NCBI GenBank assembly: GCA_907163345.1
Contig: CAJQUN010000001.1
Location: forward strand, 1,302,001 to 1,366,000
Source: Haberlea rhodopensis
Lineage: Eukaryota > Streptophyta > Magnoliopsida > Lamiales > Gesneriaceae
Direction: 5' to 3'
DNA length: 64,000 nucleotides
Shown: positions 31,984-44,197 of the stretch, piece by piece
Layout: every line of letters starts with the position of its first letter
How positions within the stretch are numbered: position 1 is the stretch's first letter
The notes under the pieces: generated by a model
Told to the model about the DNA's origin: nothing
Databases searched by the model: none
Seen by the model: only the letters and a program-made list of their open reading frames with translations
Position numbers and translations under genes: made by a program

Positions 31984-34900
31984 ATGGATTGGAGCGTCAA
32001 TGATTCGTATGATAATAATACCAATCAAAACTTGAAAGGTGAGCAGTTTCTCTTAATGTGAATGCGCGTGATATAAAGATTGTATTTTAACGATTGCCAA
32101 AGAATTGCAACTAGTTCGAATGCTCCTGATGTTGATCTGCGTTAAGCTTATATCACATTACTCTTCCTCTTTTTACTGTTCTTTTACTTGTTTCGGAGAT
32201 TATAAAGTGGTTGCCTTTGGTATTAACATGCTTCGATGGCACCACCATAAGAATCATGTATAATGATGTCAGAACTACTTAATTATAATCTCAACAACGG
32301 CACGAGAGTTTCATCCTCATCTCTTATCTCTGAGCTGTGTTATTCTAACTTCCCAAAGCACGAGCTTTTTTGTTTGATACACTATATCCGGGGCATTGTT
32401 AAAGAATCACAATAATAGTAAAAGTAACCGGATAAATATCTTTATATATTCCCATATTACATTATCTTGATGGACGAGAGTAGAAGAATGTCATAACCAA
32501 GTTGGAATTGTATAAAAGACACAATTTATTATGATGCAGGGTATTGTAATGCTGTTATAGTCGATGAAGTAGATGTAGGCCTATAATCAAGATTCTAGTT
32601 GACATACATACAAGTGAAGAACTTTTTATCTTCATGAGTCTTCCTGATCATCGGCAGCTTCACTTCCATGTGAAGCTTCAGTCCATAAGAGAATGCAGTT
32701 TGAAAATCTGCAAGTCTTTAGTCATCTCGAGGGATATTGAACATGTTAAATGAGGACCAAAATTGATTGATTTTTAGTAAAGTGCCTTTGAGATGTCAAG
32801 GTAAATTCTCGCAGCAGGCAAAATGAAAGAGATTGAATATAAATTAGCATACTGGCTGGTTTGTTCAATCAATTTAATCTTAAAAAAAAGAGTTACACTG
32901 TGTTTTAAATAGACTTAGAGGCATATAAATCAGGCAATGCCAGGTGGAACTTGTACATATAAATTTTAAATTGGAATGGGTATAAACTATTTATTGGAGC
33001 GGATGATGTGAAATCACAAATGAAGTCTTAGAAAGATTTAATTCCTTATGGGTCGACTTTAAAGGTTACCCTCGCAATATTGGAGCGGAATAAGACTGTA
33101 GGTGACTATCCTCGTATAGACATTTGGATTTCCAGTTTATGCCCTTACCTCACAGTTATGTTTTTCCCTCGTCTATTTGTAACGTTATTTCTTTTTCTGG
33201 ATGTAGCAGATTTGGATCCCAAGCCTGGGACAGTAATGAGCACAATAATCTCCAACATTGATCTAATGGATACAGGACTGCATTCTGAAGAGAAAGGAAG
33301 TACCGTTCTCATGCCAAAGAACAGGAAAAAGACCATGACTTCAGTCTATCTGAAGTATTTTGAAACAGCACTAGATGGAAAGAGTCGGAGGTGCAAAATT
33401 TGTGGACAAAGCTATTCTATTGCTACTGCAACTGGTTAATTTCTCAACTGATGTTATCCCTTTTCAGTTCATTGAAAACTATGTTTCATTACCTAAACCA
33501 AATATCAGCTGTCGTCTGAGCATAGGCATTTTGAATACCTCTACCATAGGATCAATGTGAATGGTGTGTTATCAGCTTAAATTCAAATAGATGTTGAAAT
33601 TTTAACTCGACTTAAATTAATTTCCAAGTATGATTGCATTTTTATTCTTCCTGCAAATCCTACTAGCATATTACCTTGGTTAACTACCGTTGCATTAATT
33701 TTGCATTTAACTGGAAATGTTACCTTATTAATGACAACCTGACTCTGTGTGCTGAAGGAAATTTGGGTAGGCATCTCAGCAATCGACATCCAGGCTATGA
33801 TAAAATAGGGGATTTTGCCAACAGTCCTACTCCACAGCTTGTGACGGTTGCTAAGAAGCCTCCGACTCATGCTAAGTTACCTTCAATCGAGCTGGATCAT
33901 TTGAACTGGTTGCTCATTAAGTGGCTCATTTCAGCATCACTTCCCACGACTACTTCGGCAGAGAAGTGGCTTACAAATGCATTTAAATTTCTTAATCCAT
34001 TGGCTGAACTTTGGCCAGCGGCAAAGTTCAAAACAGTTCTCTTTGAAATTTTCAGAAGCATGCAAGAAGAGGTGAGGCTAATGGTGGAACAGGTTCCTCC
34101 CAAGGTTTCTGTCTCTCTTGATTTCTGGACTTCCTACGAACAACTTCTGTACATGGGCATTACATGTCAATGGATTGATGAAAACTGGTCCTTTAAGAAA
34201 GTTCTCCTTGATATTTGTCACATTCCAAGCCCCTGTGGGGGGGCTGAAATTTATTATGTTCTATTGAGAGTTCTGAGGCTTTACAATATTGAGTCTAAAA
34301 TTCTCTCTTGTACCCATGATAATAGTCCTAATGCTTTGCAAGCATGCCATACATTAAAAGATGATATGGACAGTCAGAAAGTGGCTGCCTTTTGGTATCT
34401 CCCTTGTGCTGCTCATACTCTGAATTCAATCATAAATGATGGACTAAGTACTACAAAATCTGTAATTTTGAAGATTAGGGAGTTTGTGCTGGAACTGAAT
34501 TCTTCAAAGGAAATCTCTGATGATTTTGTGCAATTTACTATGGCATACCAAGAAGGGAACTGGAAGTTTCCTCTTGATGCCTCGGCAAGGTGGAGTGGGA
34601 GCTACCAGATGCTTGATATTGCAGTCAAGGTATATTCTGTTGTTGCTTCTCAATCAATGAAAATTGAATTCAGTGGCGTTGTTTAGATTGATAACCTTAG
34701 AATAAGCAAGAGAACTATGTAGTTCAATGATGTTGTTCTGTCACTTTCTTTTGTTCCTCATTTTTAAGTTCAATGATGTCCTCTCACTTTCTTTTAGTCC
34801 CAAGTGTGTGGTCTTAATTTATATCCAGGTAACTGTTTAATTATATAATTATTCTGACTTCTAGAGAGATTCGGCGAGAAGCTTCTGCGAACTGTTCTTG

Positions 34901-36137
34901 TATGAGGTACTAGTGGGACTAGCTATGCCAGAGTTGAGGTACTAATCTGGGGTCACAAAACTTGCAAAAATGGCCTCAATCTTATCTTGCTCGTCTATAG
35001 TTATTAGGATTTGTAATGTGTAATAGCTCAAATACTGACTTTATCTGGTTGGTTCATTTTTAGTTAGTGAGTAGAGCTGGATGACGTAGTGCTTTGGATA
35101 CTACTGAACAATGTTGCATTTATAGTCCTGAAGAGAACCTTTTTCTTCTGAAAAAAGGAAAAAATGGAGCAGAAAATATTCACTGAGTACTAATTTCATA
35201 AGGGACTTTATTTTTTTTCTTTCAGGCTGGTAAATCAATGGAAACTGTTATCAGAAAGTATGAGGAACAACTGGGTAGTAGGTTGCTGCTGAATTCGGCC
35301 GAGAAAAATGTGGTTAAAATTATGCATAAATATCTAGAACCCTTTTATAAGACCATTAATAACATATGCACAAATAAAGAACTGACAATTGGACTGGTTC
35401 TATTCTTCATGGAGAATATTTCTGAGACAATTGCATTGTGCAAAGAGTCTAGGCAAAGCCCTGATTGGCTTAAGAGTGCCGCTGAAGAAATGTGCATCAA
35501 AGCGCAAAATTACAATGACCAGGTTTGCAATGTATTCATATACATGATCGCAGTTCTTGATCCACGAATAAAACTTGAACTCATCCCCGAAAGCCTCAAC
35601 TCAGAAAGCTATATGGAGGAGACAAGAAATCATTTCATTAGGAATTATTCCAGTCGATATTTTCAGTCTATTCCCAATCCATACGCTACTCAAGAGCTGG
35701 AAACCGATGGGAGCGTTTCTTTTGCTGAGGAAATTGCTCGTAAGAAACGAAGGGCAAGCTTGAACTCGGCTACAGATGAGCTTACCCAATATTTATCTGA
35801 GCAACCTGCTCCAATACAAACAGATGTTCTCGAGTGGTGGAAAGTTAATAGTCCAAGATATCCGAGGCTATCTTTAATGGCTCGAGATTTCTTGGCCGTG
35901 CAATCAACTGTCGTGCCTCCTGAAGACATATTTTGTAGTAGGGGCGATGCAATTGATCAGCAGAAGTTCTCTATACCCCATTGTGATACACAAGCTTTGC
36001 TTTGTGTAAGGTCATGGTTGCAAAGTGGAATCAAGATGAGTTACAAGTCGACTGAGATTGACTGTGGAAGGATTATGGATCTTGCAGCAGCAACAGAGAG
36101 CAGCAGTAGTAGTTTTGACAGGAAACAAAAGGGATGA
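31984..36137 (+). CDS. Host gene derived from a hAT transposase (BED zinc finger, hAT C-terminal domain)
   Basis: Exons 31984-32038, 33210-33434, 33758-34629 and 35226-36137, GT-AG and in phase, 687 residues, no internal stop. Starts MDWSVNDSYDNNTNQ. The BED finger spans about 60-105 with Cys80, Cys83, His99 and His104 (CKIC, HLSNRH). The transposase-like core includes SLDFWTSYEQL and CTHDNSPNA, and the hAT dimerisation region is about residues 585-655 (LEWWKVNSPRYPRLSLMARD). The usual SVASE-SAFSTGGR stretch of that domain is replaced by STVVPPEDIFCSRGD. No terminal inverted repeats flank the gene. Together these favour a domesticated nuclear DNA-binding protein, like the conserved plant BED/hAT genes. 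Function unknown. Confidence 0.85.
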
Positions 36138-36697
36138 CTTGAATTGGCAAGGAATTGAAGTAGAACGGGGAATGTAGATGAAAATCTTTTTTTTTCCTCG
36201 ATACAAGTGGAATTGGATGTTGTATATTTGATTATGATTCTACTCTTGATACTAATAACTCAAGGTTATTAAGATATTGCATATATATACCATATAATGA
36301 TCGTATGATAAAGTAAAGAATAATAGACATCGTAAGTATATGATTATACATCTTCTTGAATGATTAATAGTATCCTCTGATATTTAATGTTATTTTTACT
36401 TTTTATAGTTATATATAAAAATCTGATTTTGGTATTTACTATAAAATTAAATTGTCTTAATGCGATAATGAATGAAACAATGGTGATTGCCATTGGTGAC
36501 GGCTCTATAAAATTGTCAAAAAATTATCATAAACTGGAAGGATCTTTACTAAGAGTCTGAGAGACATAATGATAAGGGGTAGTTCTAAATGCTCTGACTC
36601 CAGATGGGACGGCCTAAAGTGTTTTGGGGCTATTCTATCTAGACTCAAGACATGCCCTAAAGATAATGTCGAACTACCTAAATGATAGTTCAATATA
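36138..36697 (+). other. 3' UTR and downstream flank of the BED/hAT-derived gene
   Basis: AT-rich sequence after the stop. No other feature recognised. Confidence 0.4.
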
Positions 36698-36705
36698 AAT
36701 ACGTT

Positions 36706-37102
36706 TAGGGCTCAGTATTCGGTCACTGGCTGAATCGAATTTTCAAAACAGAAATAACCGAATTTTTTTATGAAAATCAATTTAACCGAAACGAAAAAAA
36801 TATCGGTTAATTCGCTCGATAACCGAATTAAACGATAAATTTTTTAAAAAAATAAAAAGTATGCTAATTTGATTTTAAAAATAAAAAAATTATAAGAATA
36901 AGACTAATTAATTTTTATAAAATTTTTAGAAAAATATAGTAACAAATCGAGTAATTCAGTTAACTGCTATTTTAAAAATGAAAATCAAAACCGAACCCAA
37001 TTAACCGATTTATTTTAAAAATCAAAACCAAATTAAACGAATTTCAGAAATAATTTCGTTTGGTCGGTTAATTCAATTTAACCGAAATTAAGCTCACCCC
37101 TT
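36706..37102. mobile_element. hAT-type MITE
   Basis: Ends TAGGGCTCAGTATTCGGT and CGAAATTAAGCTCACCCCTT are imperfect inverted repeats of the TAGGG...CCCTA type, with internal (T)TCGGTTAATTCG-like motifs on both strands. Flanks aatacgtt (36698-36705) and aatatgtt (37103-37110) match at 7 of 8 bases, a decayed 8-bp target duplication. No coding capacity. Confidence 0.65.
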
Positions 37103-38079
37103 AATATGTTATAGGTACATCATAGGTTGATAAAGTCAAATATCCTGACATTTAAGGGCAAATGAACTTAAGTTGTGGGGAATAGTTATTCTCCTAAAAA
37201 AAATTTATCTTAAAAATTATATTTTATTCTCCAAAAAATTTATTTTGCCCCCTTAAAATAATACTTTTACCCCTCTAAAAAAAGTTTTGACATTTATTTT
37301 CTATATTATTATTATTTTCCCCCAAAACATAATTTTCAAAATTCACCCCAGCTGGCATTGGCCGCATGCCATAATATATAAACCTTGTAGAATAGCCAAT
37401 ATCGTAGCCTTCACAAGACAAATAGTGTCACTGTAAGCTTTTTTGTAAATATAGTCATTAAATTTTTCAAGTCGCTAATTTATTATGCAGATAACGAGCT
37501 ACGCACTTGTCTACGCTCCTATAACACAAATTTGTAAAACAAAATACATAATAATATGCGTAATTATCCTAAGATAGCATGAAACTTTTATATTGATGAT
37601 AAAACAAGTCGAGCAGGAAGCATATGGTCCCAAATATGGGAATTTAGGTGGCACCAAAATGATCGGGGCAGTTGATCCCACACATTGCGCCAATAAATGT
37701 GGAATCCGCTGGTTCAAATCATTTTGAGCCCTTGATGCTAGTAATATCCTGATCGTAGCTTCGAAATTCCCCCGAAATGTGTATGCCAATGCCAACCACA
37801 GTTCACAGGGGAATCAAAAGCCACAACGAATAATAGTATCGAAATTCCCCCCAAATATGGATCTCACTGCCAACCACAATTCACAGGGGAAGCAAAAGCC
37901 ACAATGTTTATACACTACAATGGAGAAAAGAAAAGAACAAAATAAAAAGGTGTCTTTCGATACTCCCCTCCAAATCTACTTTGGTTTTTTTTTTTTAGGG
38001 GGTGGGGGTTGGATAAAATTATACATTCAATATCATCACTTTCGAAAATCTTGAAAATGAACCACTCATGCAATCTTTT
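37103..38079 (-). other. Intergenic sequence and 3' flank of the X8 protein gene
   Basis: AT-rich, with C-rich microsatellite-like patches at 37250-37350. Contains a tandem duplication described separately. No gene recognised. Confidence 0.4.
37761..37904. repeat. Two-copy direct repeat, period 78 bp
   Basis: Two about 66-bp copies starting tcgaaattccccc and ending aaaagccacaa are separated by about 12 bp and differ at several positions. Confidence 0.7.
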
Positions 38080-41000
38080 TCAACCCCTCAAGAAAATAAG
38101 TCCTGAAAACGCAAGCATTACGGAGGTGCAAAAGATGAGGCTCTTTCGGAGTCGAGTATTTCCCCCATCGCTCACATTGGTGTTGAATCCTGAAGGGCTT
38201 AATCCATTGTTCGACCCTCCTCCCAATACCCCATTGGGTGAGGTTGTTACGAGAGGCGAGCCACCATTTGTCGTGGTCACAGATGTAGCACTAGACAAAC
38301 GAAAAAATAGTTGGTGTCGTACGTAAGTTGCATATCAAGTGCGTGAATGTGAAAAACAAAAACCATATTCAGATATTAATTCACTACTGTTTTGAACTGA
38401 ATAGAATCGGCATAGGCGCATTAACCTCTATATAAGTTCAGTACTGAGGTTAGGAAGGTGTCCTATTTTGATGTATAAGTAGGTCATAAAGATAAAAATA
38501 ATCCATGGATAGAATACGTAAATGAGAATCATGTTAGGAATTCAACAGTTCTTACTTATAACCAATTGATTATGATATGAGTATCTCATAATATTTCATC
38601 TCGAGCAAATAAAGTTTTCAAGTTCTCAATGTGGGACAACAACCCTCACGCCCCCTCACGTGTGACATTATATAAGTCAAACACGTTGATTGATAACACA
38701 GGGAGAGCATGTGTGCGGAATAGCCAATCACATGGAAACCCTGCTATGATGTCATGTTAAGAATTCAAGGGGGTTCCAACTCATAACCAGCTGGTTATGA
38801 TAGGAGTATCCCAGAATCTTTTAAGGAGCAAATATAGTTTTCAAGTTCCCAACATGGGACAACAACTCTCAACAAATCATATTCCACTCTCAACTACACC
38901 CAGTGGCGTGAACCATTTGATTGTGATTGTGCCACACCAATACATCCCGAATGCAGATAAGGAATTCTCGGATTATTGGTCGCTACCCCATGGACACTAC
39001 CCTTAAGGGATAACAACCAAGATTTCTATCCTATTGTTTGATGTATCCTTGAGAGCATTGTCCTTAAGATTAACATCAAACCAAAAGGAATTCCCAATGT
39101 GATATATTTTCAAACTCATTCTCGAGTCAACTTATCAACCAAGTACCTCGGATGCTATATTTGACGAGGAAAGTGAAGAAAAGAGTCGTCAATCGAAATC
39201 ATGTTCATCCCACCTTCTATTCAAGCAAAATAAGCATCAGTTTTTTTAGTACCTCCTTTAAATCAATAAAATAAGAAATCCCTTACGCGAAGCTTCCGCT
39301 TTGCTCAAGATTGGTGAAAGAAAAGGGTAAATCTAATCAGAGATGCAATGGTTAAAACCTACACGAATATCAATACATGTGAATTTTTAAATCCTTTAAT
39401 ACTCAATTTGTGCATTAAAATATATGGACAAAAAGAAAGGCACATTTAATCCTGAAATATCTACCACACCTTTTTTGATTGAGCTGCTCTAGAGTTTATG
39501 GGATCAATAAATATAGTAGGCAAATGGAGAAAATATCGTGGGAATCTTTTTGGATAAAGAGGCAAAGAGCCAAAGGGAAAACAATTTGCCATGCATCGGT
39601 GGTTCATATAGGGTTCTGTTTTGTCAAGAAATTACCCATGTCCATTAAATTGTTTTTTTTGTAGGAGTGCCAAATATTTTTTTGCACACCGTGAAGCTCA
39701 AACATTGAGTCGTCTTTAAAGGAGGAATGAGTTTTTACTAACCGAGTTAGTCCCAAATTTCTATTAAATTATTTAATTTATATAAAAAAACACTTGTTCT
39801 TCATCTACTGTACATGAGTAGAGGATACACAGTTTCATCTCCTTTTCATACGTAGCTACACTATCATTAATTACTTTAAATTAATTTCTATCATTTCTTC
39901 AAAAATACCTACTATTATAGCTCATTCAAAATATGTTTTTACATTTTGTAATACTTCTGCAAAACATTAAAATATATGGATATTATATGCGCAACATTAT
40001 CAACACGATAGAAAACATTCAAACTAAAATATATACATCATATTCTCAATTATAATCTTTAAATCACATTTTTAGAAAAATAATATACATACAGAAATGT
40101 AAAAAAAAAATAAAAAAAAAATTGGTCCCTCGGATTCTCTATTGTGGCACCATTAAATGGAGCACAACTGTCAAATGAGTCAAAACTATCATCAAGTTAT
40201 ACCTTGACCTTTACTATGATGTAGAAGGTCATCATGTCTTGCCACTGAGGCTTTGCACCAAAGGTGTCACCCTTCCCGATTGTGGGAAATGGCTCAAATG
40301 GCTCAAGTTCAAGTCTTATAGGTTACATAAATCCCCCTCCCCTTGATATATCATCATGTCTTGGCATGAGGATAGCATACCGTATATATCCGGTTCAGGA
40401 TTTTTTTATAAAAAAAATTTCTAAATGGTTGGATTTACCCAGTGGGGCACTAGCCAAGAACATTTCCAACTACTAAGCACGCTATTTGCCAAAACTAGTG
40501 GTAATAATTACAGTGTATGCAACATTGCTAACTCCCTATCACTTTAATCCAGATTTTGTCAACAAAGGTCTTTGAAATTACTAATAATGCATGGCCAAGC
40601 GAATATGAAATCCAACACATGGGCGTAGCCATAATTATTTGACAAAGGGGCAAATACCGAATACCTAACAACAACTATGTATTATGCCATAATTGTGACA
40701 ACGCTCACAAACAATAGATATTGAATAAAGGGCTCAAAATCTACGATATAAACTCTATTTTCTGGAAGAAAAAAAATTATGAAGTAGCTCGATAGAAGTG
40801 AAAAAGAAAGTACCCCCAAACCCTATTAACAAATAGAGGGACCACAATATAAGCTATCCCAAAATTTTCAATTAGGATCGCAAAGAATGGCCACAAAATG
40901 AACCAACTTTAGATGAGTGGGTGGAGGGCAATTTTGGGTTTTAGTCTTGTGATAGAAAAGGGTTCTGAAAACAAAACATAAAGGACAGACTGAAGTGTTC

Positions 41001-42280
41001 GTATGCACAAAATTGACACCACATTACATTCATGTTTATTTGATGATATCGTTAAGGGTAGTGCTCTTAGGAGTACATCTTATCAGATAATATTATATAA
41101 ATGAAATATTCTCAATGCAGGGTAGATAGATCCCTTAGAACATAACATCTGGACGGTAGCATCAAAAAATCCACACATTCCCTCATAAATATACACACAT
41201 ATTCCGAGATGTTCAAAAATTACCTTGCAGTCGCAGGATACGTACAGCCAGCTAAACCTGTAAATCCAGCAAATTGGTAAAATCAAAGGGAATAAAGATA
41301 ACCAAGACAACGAAAAGAAAATCTTGAGCCAGATCTAGTCTATGGGCTTCTCTTAAAATGTCTGATATTTCCACCATATTTCTCTACTTTCAGTATTTGT
41401 TTTGATTTCTTCTTAATTAAGACGTCTATTTTCTACTCTCAGCATTGCATTTTGACTACTCTTTTCCATGTGATACATATATAGACATAAAATGGCTCCA
41501 ATATTAGAAGTAGAAGACACCACATATCAATATATATAGTAAATCCAAGACTACATAAGGCCTAACGTTTCTGCTAAATCCAAGACTGCATAATGCTTGA
41601 AAATAATTGACAACAAGTGGGTCAAGAGTACTACTTACTGGGGTCAGAATTGATGACCATGGCAGTGCCTGTGAAATCACATGCACCCGGAGCTTGTCGA
41701 TTTCTTTGGAAATAACTGTTCACTGCATAACTGCAATGAGACCTGACAGTATTAGGGTTGAAACAGTGTCCATTTTGATGGATCGGGTTGCAATCAGCCC
41801 CAGCTCCACATGCATAGTCCAGAGTCTTTTGCAGAACTGCATCACTCATTCCGTCTCTGCAAATGCACCAAGTGGCGCCTACAATGCAGATTAACATATT
41901 TTGTTTTCAAAAATAATTAAAGAGAAAAAAACAACCAAGTTGTTGGTTTGAAATGGAAATAGAAAATCTTGAAACTGTGTCCTAAGATTTGGGAGGTTTA
42001 GTTTACTGCTTCTCAAGCTTCAGTCAGGAAAAAAACATGAGGAAATTCCCACATTTGAAAAAACACTAGTCTTTTTCCCTAGATAGAAGAACAAGTTATC
42101 TAGAAGGAAACTAACAGATCTTTCTGAGAAACTCAACATTTTTCAAGAGGTAAAATAGGAGGTGACAGACACTTCAGATGATTACGTAGTGAAACAAGTT
42201 TTTAAAAATGGCTTGGGAAAAATCTTACTTGAATGGCCAGCCATGGCCAAGAAGAGCACCATGAACACTAGACCAGCCAT
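38080..42280 (-). CDS. Plasmodesmata callose-binding-like protein (X8 domain, GPI anchor; four exons)
   Basis: Exons 42280-42229, 41878-41639, 41257-41224 and 38290-38080, in phase, 178 residues. It starts with a signal peptide (MAGLVFMVLFLAMAGHSS). The X8/CBM43 domain covers about 19-108 (ATWCICRDGMSDAVLQKTLD, GADCNPIHQNGHCF, ACDFTGTAMV, GCTYPAT), with the expected paired cysteines. A Ser/Thr/Gly/Asn-rich linker and a hydrophobic tail (SLIFCTSVMLAFSGLIFLRG) follow, the signal for GPI anchoring. The family binds 1,3-beta-glucan (callose) at the neck of plasmodesmata and can restrict cell-to-cell movement. Exon 3 is only 34 bp and intron 3 is 2.9 kb. The closest group is PDCB, though other small X8-GPI proteins look alike. 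Confidence 0.88.
38291..41223 (-). other. Intron 3 of the X8 protein gene
   Basis: 2.9 kb, AT-rich. Contains the diverged duplication at 38531-38871; otherwise no transposon ends or coding sequence recognised. Confidence 0.5.
38531..38871. repeat. Diverged direct repeat of about 120 bp
   Basis: Copies at about 38531-38650 and 38754-38871 share atgttaggaattcaa, ataaccaattgattatgata, gagtatctcagaat and tttcaagttctcaatgtggg with many substitutions. They look like old copies of a dispersed repeat. Confidence 0.65.
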
Positions 42281-43830
42281 GAGATTAGGGGGTATATTAA
42301 CACAATGGTGTGGCGTAGAAGAAGGCAAGAAATGCAGTTCGGGGAGAAAAGATTGAGATTGATTATCGCGAGAAAGTAAGGAAAATTTGGTGAATGCGTA
42401 GACAGCAAAAATTATAAGAGAAACCAGCCTGGTGAGTCGTGTCGGTTTGTGTGAAAGGAAGGCATTGATTTTAATTCAATTTCAAGTCGGAAATAATATA
42501 GCTTATAGATTTATTTAAAAATATTAATTTTTTTTTTAAATCAAAGATCTATAAAACAAAGTGTCAGGATCGATTCCGGGGGTGGGTTGTCATTCCACAC
42601 CCGAGTTCACCAACTTGAGCTTCAATAGCTCGTGATCTTGAAATAATTACACCGAAAGATTATATCGAGTTCGGTTACAAAATCGTGCGGAAGACACTCG
42701 ACATAACCCGCTCTATAACCGATTAAACATTTGAAAGGCATTTTAAAGATATGCAATTAAAGTAAATAAAAAAGCATTTGTTTATGGAAGTTCGAAGGTG
42801 GTGTAATCCTTCTACGTCTCCCTTTCTTCCACCTCATGGAAGGATTCCACTAGAAGACTTTGATTTATACAATCTTGTTGTACAAACCCGATCCAGTTGA
42901 GAATTCCCCATCCAACTAGAACTCCTAGCAACTCAACTATGTATGTTCTTTAATGTCTCACATACAAGGATTTACACAAATTTTGATAAGAAAAAATTAT
43001 TCCTATAGATGCTGCTTGCAAAATTTGTAGATGCAAGCTGCGCCTTAAGCATATTGCAAGTATATATTTCCTTGGGGAACTAGCAATGCTATTCTTTGGA
43101 CTTGGCTCACTATTTGTCCATTTTTCTTTTAATATGTATTGTATCATGTTCAGCGAGGCGAATCTACGTGGTCACCAGGGTAGTTGTCCCTAAAAAAAAT
43201 TAATTTTAAAAACAAATTAAAAATTATGTTTTGTTATTTTGCCACTCCTAAAATTTTATTTGACCCTTAAAACTTTTTTTACCCTATAATTTTTATTTTT
43301 TATGTTAATATTTTTTTGTCCCATCTAACTTTTAGGCTAAATTACCCGGTAACACTTCCTGAAAACACAGCTTAAAAAGGGAACAAACATTTTAAAAAAT
43401 TTAATTATAGAAAAATTCTGCAAATTTTAGGTTTTGGAGCCAGAAAGTACATTTCCTAGATTAACCTTATCATGTCATGTATTTGTTTTTTTATTTAAAC
43501 AATTTTCAATTTATAATTTCGACCCTTGTTTTTGCGTTTAATCACTTTTTTTAAAAACAAAGTATGTAATAAATAACATCGAGACAAAGGAATTCGATGG
43601 AACCCGATCTATTTATTCGGGAGAACAACATTACATGAGATGTGATTTACACCGAACTTTTCGAAAAAATAAATATTATGTAAATTTACAATGATATGGC
43701 ACGGATCCGGAAAATTATTTGTATGTATCCAATTTGAACCCAACTTATACACCAACTCAACATTAAAATACAACACCTTTAGGAACCCTCCAAGCAACAA
43801 ATTCCCATGATTTTTTTAAGGAAAAAAAAA
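42281..43830. other. Intergenic region between the X8 gene and the ARF2-like gene
   Basis: Upstream of the X8 gene (promoter at the left side). A block at 42560-42900 (gtgtcaggatcgattccggg onward) is less AT-rich and resembles an old retroelement fragment, but I cannot place ends. No gene recognised. Confidence 0.35.
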
Positions 43831-43971
43831 ACCGGTTCCGGGTTGGAACCGGTCCAACCTGGAACCGGTAGCCCCGGAACCGGTCCGATCCGGTTCCGGA
43901 ATTAGCGGATCCGGAACCGACCGGTTCCGGATTGGACCGGGTCGGATTGACCCGTTAAGCACCCCTAGACA
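43831..43971. mobile_element. Fragment of the hAT family, one end only
   Basis: A CCGGTTCCGG-rich stretch ending CCGTTAAGCACCCCTAG, closely matching the right end of the hAT element at 26149-29173. No matching left end nearby, so this is a truncated copy. Confidence 0.7.
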
Positions 43972-44197
43972 ATAACCACCATTTGCTTACAAATCAATTT
44001 TCAATTTATAATTATCAAAAATTACAAGACTAATCCACTCCTAATACACTGCATAAACCAAGAACAAAAGCACACTAGATCCTATTCCGATCCTCTTTTT
44101 TACACGAATATGGGACAGAATAGCAAAAACGTCTATGTGCATGGGTTGAATTCTTGAAATTTCTAAAATAAGGTGGGCTATGCCGGTCAAACAAGGT

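Noticed and set aside
42560..42900. Possible LTR retroelement remnant
   Set aside because: Base composition suggests an insertion, but no ends, PBS or coding pieces could be found.
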